This document shows, one piece after another, positions 1 to 5,460 of a DNA stretch of 8,129 nt. The stretch is from positions 1-8,129 of the forward strand of contig JAGLQD010000234.1 of assembly GCA_023136985.1 (NCBI GenBank). The letters are read 5' to 3'. The position numbers were made by a program, and so were the translations under genes. The notes beneath the pieces were generated by a model. That model made no database searches. It was not told the origin of the DNA and was given only the letters and a program-made list of their open reading frames with translations. This DNA is from Candidatus Sabulitectum sp. (GTDB lineage Bacteria > Fermentibacterota > Fermentibacteria > Fermentibacterales > JCC-6). Each line of letters starts with the position of its first letter. Position 1 is the first letter of the stretch.

Positions 1-740
1 ACCACATCATTCATATTGAGCCGGTAATCATCTCCTATCTCAATTGAATACTGTCTGCTGTAGTACTCTGTGATCAGTGAATCAAGACAATCGGCATGCC
101 ACCTGCAGATCCGTTTATCTGTTATCAAGGAATTGTCCTCACGGCTGAGTTCACTGACCGCTCCGACAATATTCAGAGAATCAATTGCGGTGAAGAACAA
201 CGGTCTTGGTGTCTGACTAGGATACATAGAAGTACTAAGAATCTCTCCCGTTGAATCAAATCTCATCCAACCAAGTTCAGCATCATCTAAACTTATGGAA
301 CCATCATCCATGACCGCCATGAAGAATGGTTGCAACATCTCTCCCGGCCCACTACCGCGTCTGCCGATCCGCTGTATAAAATCACCATCGGGCGAGTATC
401 TGAAAATGGTGCACTTCATCCAGTCCACCACAAAAATGTCACCATTCGGACCTATATCCACTTCACCCAGTGCACCAAACACATAGTTGGAGTCGCCAAG
501 TTCAACTCCGATGGAATCAACAACAGCAAGAGTGAGCACAGTTTCATGGTTGACACCATGAAATACTGGATCTTCACTATTTATATTTCTTGACGAAACA
601 CTTTCAGATGAAAGATTCTCTCCACCGCAGGAAACACCCAGGAACCAGAGCAAAGTAACAACACAAATCAATGGATTCAGGTGTGCTTTCAGAAACTTCT
701 GCTGAAGAGTAAAATTGTTCAAAAGAATCTCCCGTTCCAT
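1..740 (-). CDS. 6-bladed beta-propeller lipoprotein, N-terminal part (C-terminus off the left edge)
   Basis: An uninterrupted minus-strand frame of 246 codons that is still open at position 1. The N-terminus has a long polar lead, then a hydrophobic stretch (LICVVTLLWFLGVSCGG) ending in a Cys that looks like a lipoprotein signal, although the lipobox GVSC is not canonical. The mature part contains VVDSIGVELGDSNYV, a PNGDIFVVDW blade-like strand, and SPDGDFIQRIGRRGSGPGE, the hallmark of NHL-like 6-bladed propellers found in lipoproteins of uncultured bacteria and Bacteroidetes. It is clearly paralogous to the complete protein at 2978-4108 (VVDSIGIEMGDSCYV and GSGPGEL). The start is uncertain: ATG at 740 has no Shine-Dalgarno, while an in-frame TTG at 722 has GGGAG six bases upstream. 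The function is unknown; such proteins are cell-surface or periplasmic with no established ligand. Confidence 0.85.
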   Translation of the reverse strand, partial: MEREILLNNFTLQQKFLKAHLNPLICVVTLLWFLGVSCGGENLSSESVSSRNINSEDPVFHGVNHETVLTLAVVDSIGVELGDSNYVFGALGEVDIGPNGDIFVVDWMKCTIFRYSPDGDFIQRIGRRGSGPGEMLQPFFMAVMDDGSISLDDAELGWMRFDSTGEILSTSMYPSQTPRPLFFTAIDSLNIVGAVSELSREDNSLITDKRICRWHADCLDSLITEYYSRQYSIEIGDDYRLNMNDV

Positions 741-761
741 GATTGTGAATTATTCAAAAAT

Positions 762-811
762 AAAAAACCCCCAGGCGAACAATATAAATGCTCAGGAATC
801 CGGGGGGTTTT
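762..811 (-). terminator. Rho-independent terminator of the TPR-type gene
   Basis: A 9-bp perfect stem: AAAACCCCC at 764-772 pairs with GGGGGTTTT at 803-811, around a 30-nt loop that can add two more G-C pairs (774-775 with 800-801). Read on the minus strand, the stem is followed by TTTTTTATTTTT. It lies about 20 bp past the stop codon of the gene at 834-1310. It should separate that gene from the propeller gene at the left edge, which would then need its own promoter or readthrough. Confidence 0.8.
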
Positions 812-833
812 ACTACTGGTTCAGCAAAACTGG

Positions 834-1310
834 TTACACTTCGTCAGCGCAGTTTCCGCTGCTCTCACAGTTGCCGCAATCGTGGCTGGTTTCCACATGG
901 TTCTCTTCGGCAGCTGTAACAAGTTCTGCGAATTTGGGATATTCCCTTAAACTGGAAAGATCTTCATCCTGAGCCATCCACTCTGGATCACCATAACCGG
1001 AAGCAACAGATTCCTCAAGCCAGACAAGTGCCTCTTCGCTGTTCCCCTGAAGAGCTACAAGACAAGCAAGATTATATGTTACCATGCTGTTCATTGCTTC
1101 AAGCGTGGCAAGTTCCCTTTCACCTGTGAGGTCTGCAGCATTTACCATAGAATGGGCTTCAAGCAACATGTCATAGGCACCGTCAGCAAATGTTCCGGTT
1201 TCCTGATCAAAGCAGGCTGTTAATTTTTCAGAGATATCCATAAGAACTTCAGTTCCCCCGGAGGCAAAAGCCACTAATGCCGTTAGAGCAATAATAGAAA
1301 CAAGTCTCAT
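834..1310 (-). CDS. Exported TPR-type protein with Cys-rich C-terminal tail
   Basis: 158 aa. Residues 1-18 form a signal peptide (MRLVSIIALTALVAFASGG). Residues 78-130 (YNLACLVALQGNSEEALVWLEESV, then DPEW...D.DLSSLREYPKFAELV) match the terminal tetratricopeptide unit seen in many TPR proteins, where a repeat is followed by the aspartate-rich 'DPDLASLRDDPRF' capping segment. Only one clear repeat is visible, so this is a minimal scaffold, probably for protein-protein contacts in the periplasm. The last 20 residues hold H143, C145, C148 and C154 (HDCGNCESSGNC), a possible metal-binding or disulfide tail that is unusual for this family. The ATG start at 1310 is supported by AAAGGA at 1315-1320. 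The gene appears monocistronic, with its own promoter and terminator. Partner unknown. Confidence 0.85.
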   Translation of the reverse strand: MRLVSIIALTALVAFASGGTEVLMDISEKLTACFDQETGTFADGAYDMLLEAHSMVNAADLTGERELATLEAMNSMVTYNLACLVALQGNSEEALVWLEESVASGYGDPEWMAQDEDLSSLREYPKFAELVTAAEENHVETSHDCGNCESSGNCADEV

Positions 1311-1355
1311 AATGTCCTTTCAAGCTGGTGATGGAGAAAATCAATTCCTACAAAA

Positions 1356-1384
1356 ACTATACTTAATCTTCAGGATTTGTACAA
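1356..1384 (-). promoter_or_regulatory. Candidate sigma70-type promoter for the TPR-type gene
   Basis: On the minus strand, TATAGT (1361-1356, five of six matches to TATAAT) lies 17 bp downstream of TTGTAC (1384-1379, three of six matches to TTGACA). It is about 45 bp from the start codon at 1310. The weak -35 overlaps the palindrome at 1375-1386, which would suit repression or activation at this site. Confidence 0.45.
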
Positions 1385-1386
1385 AT
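1375..1386. promoter_or_regulatory. Perfect 12-bp palindrome, candidate operator
   Basis: ATTTGTACAAAT is a perfect palindrome. Flanking GG and TCC nearly extend the symmetry, broken by one extra T. It overlaps the -35 region of the candidate promoter for the gene at 834-1310. The binding protein is unknown; the XRE regulator at 1648 is the nearest candidate. Confidence 0.4.
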
Positions 1387-1599
1387 TCCAGAGATCAATA
1401 TCACTCATTGCCTTATGCTGCTATATTTTAGCTGCATTCGTGGTGATGTATTATAAGGCTGTACTTAAATAAGTGAAGTGCTTCATCAGTTTGATTCCCG
1501 GTCTTCCCAACGCTTCCAAAATTTCACTTCGACTAGACTCGATCAAGCAACAGCTTAGCACGGGAATTTAGCAGAGCAAAAAACGATTGTCGCCAATAC

Positions 1600-1628
1600 T
1601 TGACATATTGTCTTGTTTTATACATACT
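1600..1628 (+). promoter_or_regulatory. Sigma70-type promoter of the XRE/membrane-protein operon
   Basis: TTGACA at 1600-1605 is a perfect -35. A 17-bp spacer leads to CATACT at 1623-1628, which has four of six matches to the -10 consensus. An alternative -10, TATACA, starts two bases earlier. The start codon at 1648 follows after a very short leader, consistent with autoregulation by the encoded repressor at its own promoter. Confidence 0.65.
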
Positions 1629-1647
1629 CACTTCGAGAGGAGTTGTA

Positions 1648-1863
1648 ATGAAACTGAACAACAGGCTCAGAGTTCTACGAGCCGAGAAGGAAATATCACA
1701 GCAGAAACTGGCGGATGAAGTGGGCATCAGCAGACAAACTGTGAATTCCATCGAAAGAGGCAAGTTCAACCCATCTGTTAAGACAGCTCTCAAGATGGCA
1801 GAGTACTTCGGTGTTGCTGTTGAAGATGCTTTTCAGCTGAAGGAGGAGGAAAAGGATGGTTAA
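1648..1863 (+). CDS. Small XRE/Cro-CI family transcriptional regulator
   Basis: 71 aa, almost entirely one helix-turn-helix domain: RLRVLRAEKEISQQKLADEV, then the recognition helix GISRQTVNSIERGKFNPS, then ALKMAEYFGVAVEDAFQ. It has the features of the compact one-domain XRE regulators (YozG type) that often sit beside small membrane proteins. The start is the ATG at 1648, with AGGAG at 1638-1642 spaced five bases; a longer frame beginning at 1600 would start inside the -35 box and is rejected. The acidic, lysine-rich tail (KEEEKDG) overlaps the next gene by 8 nt, indicating translational coupling. It most likely represses its own operon. The inducing signal is unknown, and there is no ligand or peptidase domain. 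Confidence 0.93.
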   Translation: MKLNNRLRVLRAEKEISQQKLADEVGISRQTVNSIERGKFNPSVKTALKMAEYFGVAVEDAFQLKEEEKDG

Positions 1864-2206
1864 GACAAGACGTAATTATTTATGGTGGGCCGGGGCAAAT
1901 CTTCTTACTGGAATTCTTCTCGCTCTTCTTGGATGGCTGCTTGCAGACATGAAACCAGTATTTGTAATGGCAATAGTATTGATACCATTCGGAACTTTCA
2001 ATTTCTGGTTCATACATGGAAGCATAGCAGACGAACGGGAGATCCAAATTCTTAACAGAATTTTTGCGAAATCAGGTCTGGTAATATTTACAGTGGCATG
2101 GGTTTCGGCTGCATTTGGGGCTCCATTTGGTGTTTATCCAATACTTAGCGTTGCCTTTGCATCAAGAGGTGTGTACGGTTTTCGGTATTTCCTGGAAGAC
2201 AGATAA
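1856..2206 (+). CDS. Four-helix membrane protein, DUF2178-like, copy 1 of 3
   Basis: 116 aa. There are four predicted membrane segments, at about residues 13-31, 35-53, 72-90 and 92-112. They are split two-plus-two by a polar loop carrying ADEREIQILNRIFAKSG. The topology and the DER motif resemble DUF2178-type membrane proteins, which commonly neighbour small XRE regulators; the family call is tentative. The N-terminus NYLWW and C-terminus SRGVYGFRYFL are shared with the next two genes, making this one of three tandem paralogues, and the most diverged at the start (MVKTRRNY rather than MKKIKGNY). The ATG at 1856 lies inside the end of the regulator gene and is probably translated by coupling. 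Molecular function unknown. Confidence 0.85.
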   Translation: MVKTRRNYLWWAGANLLTGILLALLGWLLADMKPVFVMAIVLIPFGTFNFWFIHGSIADEREIQILNRIFAKSGLVIFTVAWVSAAFGAPFGVYPILSVAFASRGVYGFRYFLEDR

Positions 2207-2229
2207 TACATGAAAGGAGAGGATTCTAT

Positions 2230-2577
2230 ATGAAAAAAATTAAGGGCAACTACATCTGGTGGTGGGCAGCAAATATCGTAACAGGAATCCTTATAGCAAT
2301 TCTAGGTTGGCTGCTACCTGACATCGAATCAGCATTTGTACTGGGAATCGCTCTGATACCATTTGGTGCTTTCAAATTCTGGTTCAAAAGAGGGCTCAAA
2401 CCTGATGAAAGAGAAAGCCAGCTTCTTAACAAGGTATATGCTGAATCAGGCATCATTCTATTGATGGCTGCCTGGTTTTTCAGCGCAAGGTATTTTCCCT
2501 TCGGAGTCTACGCCATATTCAGTATTGCACTTCTTTCCCGGGGTGGATACGGCCTCTACTATTTTCTCAGGGGTTAA
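2230..2577 (+). CDS. Four-helix membrane protein, DUF2178-like, copy 2 of 3
   Basis: 115 aa. It has the same four-segment plan as its neighbours: a WW-containing amphipathic start (MKKIKGNYIWWW), two helices, the polar loop KPDERESQLLNKVYAESG, two helices, and a terminal SRGGYGLYYFL. The start codon is preceded by a strong AAGGAGAGG at 2214-2222. It lies 23 nt after copy 1. The first eleven residues are identical to copy 3, and the corresponding DNA is nearly identical, pointing to duplication. The conserved DER and SRG motifs suggest that all three copies remain functional. They could form hetero-oligomers or respond to different signals; that is inference. Confidence 0.87.
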   Translation: MKKIKGNYIWWWAANIVTGILIAILGWLLPDIESAFVLGIALIPFGAFKFWFKRGLKPDERESQLLNKVYAESGIILLMAAWFFSARYFPFGVYAIFSIALLSRGGYGLYYFLRG

Positions 2578-2606
2578 GAAAGAAGGAAGAAAGGACAGTA
2601 TTCTTT

Positions 2607-2951
2607 ATGAAGAAAATTAAGGGTAACTACATCTGGTGGTCAGCAGTTCATCTTGCAGGAGGAATACTGATGGCACTGCTTGGCTATCTCACCAGCTGGG
2701 ACTATGTGTTCGTGCTGGTAATTACCATTCTCCCACTTGCTGTGTTCCATACCTGGTTCAACAAGGGATCCAGCCCTGATGAGAGAGAAATTGGACTTCT
2801 CTTAAAAGTTCATGCGAATGCAGGTTTTATCACAGTTTTTTTAATTTCAAGCTTTCATGAACTCCTAAGCAATCACATTGCTGTAGCGTTGTGGAGCATT
2901 TTCATTATTTCCAGAGGAGCATTCGGCCTTTACTACTTCCTCAAAGATTAA
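2607..2951 (+). CDS. Four-helix membrane protein, DUF2178-like, copy 3 of 3
   Basis: 114 aa. The N-terminus MKKIKGNYIWW is identical to copy 2. The cytosolic-type loop is SPDEREIGLLLKVHANAG and the end is SRGAFGLYYFLKD. The third membrane segment (GFITVFLISSFHELLSNHIAV) has diverged from copies 1 and 2, which share a PFGVY turn there; this copy has LLSNHIAVALW instead. GAAAGGA at 2589-2595 lies 11 nt before the ATG. It follows copy 2 by 29 nt and precedes the propeller lipoprotein by 26 nt. Because the changes concentrate in one hairpin, this copy may have specialised. Function unknown. Confidence 0.87.
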   Translation: MKKIKGNYIWWSAVHLAGGILMALLGYLTSWDYVFVLVITILPLAVFHTWFNKGSSPDEREIGLLLKVHANAGFITVFLISSFHELLSNHIAVALWSIFIISRGAFGLYYFLKD

Positions 2952-2977
2952 TCAGATCAGAAAGGATACTGAACAAC

Positions 2978-4108
2978 ATGAATTCACGCAGATACATTCT
3001 CTTGATCTCAGTCTTTTGCCTGGTAGCAGTATTTTCCTCGGGATGTGGAGAGCCCGGGGTCTGGCAGGAGCCCTTTCCTGAAAGGTTAACCATTTCAGTA
3101 GTTGACAGCATCGGTATTGAGATGGGTGACTCGTGTTATGTGCTGGGAGCAATTGCTGACGCGGAAGTAACACCATCAGGAACCATACTTCTGCTTGACC
3201 GGAGTGCCCGGTTAATCAGAGAGTTTTCATCTGACGGGATTCATCTCTCTAACATGTCAAGAAGCGGAAGCGGACCAGGAGAGCTTTCATCACCGATGGA
3301 AATATCAGTAATGCCTGATGGAATGATCATGATTATGGACTTTAGAAAAGTTGCTGTTGTTGTTCTTTCTGAACAAGGGGAATCCCTGCATGACCTGACA
3401 GATTGGGGATTTAGCATTCCGACGTCACTTGCCTCTCTCTCTGATAACAGGATGGCAGCCTTGAATCTGAAATTTGATATAGTGGATTCAGAACCTCTGA
3501 TTGTAATACAGCCCTCTGTGTTCTCTATTCTGGACGGAAGTCTGTTACTTAGTCTCTATTCCGACACCCTGACAGATTCCGAATTTGAAGAAGCCCTAGC
3601 TTCACTGAATGGTTTAATGGGCAGTACCGTTGTAGTTTCCGATGGTGGCAGCCGTATTTTTTACTGCCACAAATCCACTTCAACTTACGAAATTCTATGC
3701 TGGAACACTGAAGGCAATGATCTTTTCTCTGCTTCTCTTTCTATTCCGCCAGTTGAAAAAACAGAGCAGGAAATAGTTGATGAAACAGAATACACCAGAA
3801 TGCAGTTTGCAGCTCTTGGAGCAAATGGTCTCCCTGAGGGATTTGCACCCGACCCCTTCTACATGCTTGTTGAGAACATTGGGATAGATTCATCAGGAAA
3901 TCTCTGGGTTCAGCGGGGAACCGAAGCGCAGCCTGTCTTTGATGTTTTCGATACAGATGGAGTTCATATTGCTTCTGCAGAATTCCCACAGTCTGGCCGA
4001 TACTGGCAATTCAGCATAACGCCAAACGGATGTCTTGCCTGGAATAACGATCCATTGTCCGGTGTTCAGAAAGTGTACATGATTGACCTGCCTGTGATAA
4101 ATATTTAA
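2978..4108 (+). CDS. 6-bladed beta-propeller lipoprotein
   Basis: 376 aa from the ATG at 2978, which has AAAGGA at 2961-2966 and gives a proper lipoprotein signal: MNSRR, a hydrophobic core, then FSSGC with the acylated Cys at 23. An upstream in-frame GTG would lie inside the preceding gene and bury the signal, so it is rejected. Propeller-type repeats are visible: VTPSGTILLLDRSARLIREFSSDG, then SRSGSGPGEL (residues 95-103), MPDGMIMIMD, and near the end IDSSGNLWVQ and ITPNGCLAW. These are strands of NHL/6-bladed propeller units. It is probably anchored in the envelope; ligand and activity are unknown. It is paralogous to the partial gene at the left edge. It is the fifth gene in a close plus-strand run, 26 nt after the membrane proteins and 13 nt before the next gene. 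Confidence 0.88.
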   Translation: MNSRRYILLISVFCLVAVFSSGCGEPGVWQEPFPERLTISVVDSIGIEMGDSCYVLGAIADAEVTPSGTILLLDRSARLIREFSSDGIHLSNMSRSGSGPGELSSPMEISVMPDGMIMIMDFRKVAVVVLSEQGESLHDLTDWGFSIPTSLASLSDNRMAALNLKFDIVDSEPLIVIQPSVFSILDGSLLLSLYSDTLTDSEFEEALASLNGLMGSTVVVSDGGSRIFYCHKSTSTYEILCWNTEGNDLFSASLSIPPVEKTEQEIVDETEYTRMQFAALGANGLPEGFAPDPFYMLVENIGIDSSGNLWVQRGTEAQPVFDVFDTDGVHIASAEFPQSGRYWQFSITPNGCLAWNNDPLSGVQKVYMIDLPVINI

Positions 4109-4121
4109 TCCGGAGGCTTGT

Positions 4122-4601
4122 GTGAACAAAGAGCAGCTCAGAAAAATGCGAGAGCAGATAGAGAACAGAGAGAATGCAGTGAAACTGGTGCTTGACGAAT
4201 ACTGCTCTCTGGATGGCTGCCCCTGCGGTTTTAAGGAGTTCGTTTTCTGGGCTGGTAAAAAACAGGGCCCGGGATGGATGGACAACATCCAGAATCAGCT
4301 TGTGAAGTCTGCACGGGAGCTTGACTGTTTTTCTAAAATCGAAGACTTTGAAAAAGAGTACTGGCTGGAAGGCGCATACTACTGCAAAAACTGCGGCACC
4401 AGGTGGAACTACTTCTCACAGGAGTGGAGAATGCTGGCTTTCCAGGAGCGCCTCTTAATTATTGACGGCGATGATCCGAACAAGCTCTTTGATGAAGTAA
4501 TAGGTGATGAGATATTTGCAACAGCCGGGTCTGAACCTGCTGGCAGAAGAGTTCTGAATCTTGAACAGTGGGTAGAATTCATGCTGGGCAGAAAGCATTG
4601 A
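4122..4601 (+). CDS. Cys-rich hypothetical protein, possible zinc-ribbon-like
   Basis: 159 aa, not recognised as a named family. It starts at GTG 4122 with GGAGG at 4112-4116. There are two cysteine clusters: C28, C33 and C35 (YCSLDGCPCGFKEF), and C88 and C91 (YYCKNCGTRWNYF), plus C69. The CxxCG knuckle followed by aromatic residues resembles half of a zinc ribbon, and the first cluster could supply the other ligands. The first 25 residues are charged and helical. There is no signal peptide or membrane segment, so it is probably cytoplasmic. It follows the propeller lipoprotein by 13 nt and is probably its co-transcribed partner. The C-terminal half is acidic, and its LEQWVEFMLGR ending looks like a helix. 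Confidence 0.75.
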   Translation: MNKEQLRKMREQIENRENAVKLVLDEYCSLDGCPCGFKEFVFWAGKKQGPGWMDNIQNQLVKSARELDCFSKIEDFEKEYWLEGAYYCKNCGTRWNYFSQEWRMLAFQERLLIIDGDDPNKLFDEVIGDEIFATAGSEPAGRRVLNLEQWVEFMLGRKH

Positions 4602-4614
4602 ACAAAACCCTATC

Positions 4615-4640
4615 CTGCTTTAGTTTTTCCTGAAAAGCAG
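4615..4640. terminator. Weak hairpin between convergent genes
   Basis: CTGCTTT (4615-4621) pairs with AAAGCAG (4634-4640) around a 12-nt loop. It lies between the stop at 4601 and the convergent toxin gene ending at 4662. There is no good T-run on either side, so termination activity is doubtful. Confidence 0.3.
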
Positions 4641-4661
4641 AAGATAGAAAAGCATAATTGT

Positions 4662-5075
4662 TTACGGTAATTCCTGCGAGATTGTCCAGTTCTTGATTTC
4701 AAGGCCTTCTATTCTTAGGAAATGCTTTTCGTTGTTTGTTACTAAAATCAAGTTGTGAGTAATTGCGGTTGAAGCAATCATCAGATCCATATCATCAATG
4801 ATTCTTCCCGACTGCTCCAGGGAGGCTTTCAGGTCACCGAACGTTTCCATAACCGAAGACGATATGTTGATTATTGGAAATATCTCAGCCAGCCTGTGGA
4901 TCTTTGCCCGATTCGCTTCTACTGATTGTGATTTGCATGCTCCGTATACCAGTTCCCCATATGTAATTACAGATATTGATTTTGGATAATTCCTAAAATA
5001 AGTGAAATTCTCATTCACTTTCAGATGGTTCTTCAAGCTGTAAATGATAATATCTGTGTCAATCAAATAGTTCAT
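4662..5075 (-). CDS. vapC: VapC-family PIN-domain toxin (module 1)
   Basis: 137 aa, the full length of a VapC/FitB-type PIN ribonuclease. The expected acidic active-site positions are present: D6 in MNYLIDTDIIIY, E41 in ITYGELVYG, D97 in DDMDLMIASTAI, with N114/N115 in LVTNNEKHF at the usual fourth position. The family cleaves RNA in a Mg-dependent way, often tRNA or rRNA; the specific target here cannot be read from sequence. The ATG at 5075 overlaps the antitoxin gene by 17 nt, with only a weak GAGAAG upstream, so translation is probably coupled to the antitoxin. It is paralogous to the toxin at 5687-6094 but has different flanking loops and a longer C-terminal tail. Confidence 0.93.
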   Translation of the reverse strand: MNYLIDTDIIIYSLKNHLKVNENFTYFRNYPKSISVITYGELVYGACKSQSVEANRAKIHRLAEIFPIINISSSVMETFGDLKASLEQSGRIIDDMDLMIASTAITHNLILVTNNEKHFLRIEGLEIKNWTISQELP

Positions 5076-5337
5076 TGTTCTTCTCGAATCGGGTTGAATT
5101 CCTTCGGCTCTTCCTTGTCTCGCTGATTATCTCGTCAGCACTTCTTTCGTCTTCCCAACTTCCGGCAAGTCTCAGAAATTCATCAGTTGGATTTCGCCCA
5201 AAGGATTCCGGTCGTGATAAAAAATTTTCCAGAATGTGAACAACCTCCTGGCTGATTGATCTCTTGTCACTTTTAGCAAGCATCCGGATTGATTCATACA
5301 ATCTGTCATCAATATCTCTTACCTGTAAATTCGCCAC
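5059..5337 (-). CDS. vapB: Ribbon-helix-helix antitoxin (module 1)
   Basis: 92 aa. Residues 1-45 (MANLQVRDIDDRLYESIRMLAK, then KRSISQEVVHILENFL) form an Arc/FitA-like ribbon-helix-helix: a short beta strand for operator contact, then two helices for dimerisation. The remainder is charged and probably unstructured until it wraps the toxin. The start is GTG at 5337, with GGAGGT at 5344-5349 spaced six bases. The 3' end overlaps the PIN toxin by 17 nt, the usual antitoxin-first order. It should neutralise the toxin at 4662-5075 and autoregulate through the intergenic region at 5338-5455. Confidence 0.88.
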   Translation of the reverse strand: MANLQVRDIDDRLYESIRMLAKSDKRSISQEVVHILENFLSRPESFGRNPTDEFLRLAGSWEDERSADEIISETRKSRRNSTRFEKNNELFD

Positions 5338-5366
5338 AACAACACCTCCAATGCTAATCTAATACA

Positions 5367-5460
5367 TTTCATGCATTTTGCATAGTTTTTCATGCAAGGC
5401 AGGTCGTTGACTCTGTATATATCTTTGTATATACTCAATCACAAGAAAGGGATTCATGCA
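5367..5460. promoter_or_regulatory. Repeated TTCATGCA boxes, candidate shared operator of both vapBC modules
   Basis: TTCATGCA occurs at 5368-5375, 5389-5396 and 5453-5460. The first two are exactly 21 bp apart (two helical turns) and extend to TTTCATGCA; the third lies over the start codon of the right-hand antitoxin. An oppositely oriented TTGCAT at 5378-5383 makes inverted repeats with both first boxes: ATGCA-TTT-TGCAT (5371-5383) and TTGCAT-N8-ATGCAA (5378-5397). Ribbon-helix-helix antitoxins bind such paired half-sites, so autoregulation is likely; control of the right module is inference. Confidence 0.55.
5407..5435 (+). promoter_or_regulatory. Strong sigma70-type promoter of vapBC module 2
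   Basis: TTGACT (5407-5412) and TATACT (5430-5435) are separated by 17 bp, five of six matches each. The promoter region carries a direct repeat TGTATATA at 5414-5421 and 5426-5433, and a palindrome GTATATAC at 5427-5434. These are candidate sites for the AbrB-fold antitoxin. The leader to the ATG at 5456 is only about 14 nt and includes AAAGG at 5446-5450. Confidence 0.7.

Larger units (their letters stand above)
1311..1647. other. 337-bp divergent intergenic region
   Basis: This gap separates the minus-strand TPR-type gene from the plus-strand XRE operon. It holds the two candidate promoters listed separately and the 12-bp palindrome. A short inverted repeat, TGAAG-tg-CTTCA, lies at 1474-1485. 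No convincing small gene, tRNA or other RNA was seen in the rest (about 1390-1595). Confidence 0.6.

Noticed and set aside
295..972. Plus-strand open frames across the left-edge propeller gene and terminator
   Set aside because: The minus-strand frame encodes a clear propeller paralogue, and two of these frames run through the terminator hairpin.
1485..1510. T-loop-like string GTTTGATTCCCGG suggesting a tRNA
   Set aside because: Flanking bases do not form a T stem, and no acceptor, D or anticodon arms can be drawn.
1600..1647. N-terminal extension of the XRE regulator from TTG at 1600
   Set aside because: The TTG is the first half of the -35 box, and the ATG at 1648 has a well-spaced AGGAG and fits the family N-terminus.
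2891..2977. N-terminal extension of the propeller lipoprotein from GTG at 2891
   Set aside because: It lies within the preceding membrane-protein gene and would bury a good lipoprotein signal that starts at 2978.
3741..4288. Reverse-strand open frames opposite the propeller and Cys-rich genes
   Set aside because: They have no ribosome sites, no recognisable domains, and lie opposite genes with clear lipoprotein and family signals.
5367..5396. TTTCATGCA repeats as a CRISPR array or integration site
   Set aside because: Repeats are only 9 bp, with no uniform spacers and no cas or integrase genes nearby; an operator is the simpler reading.
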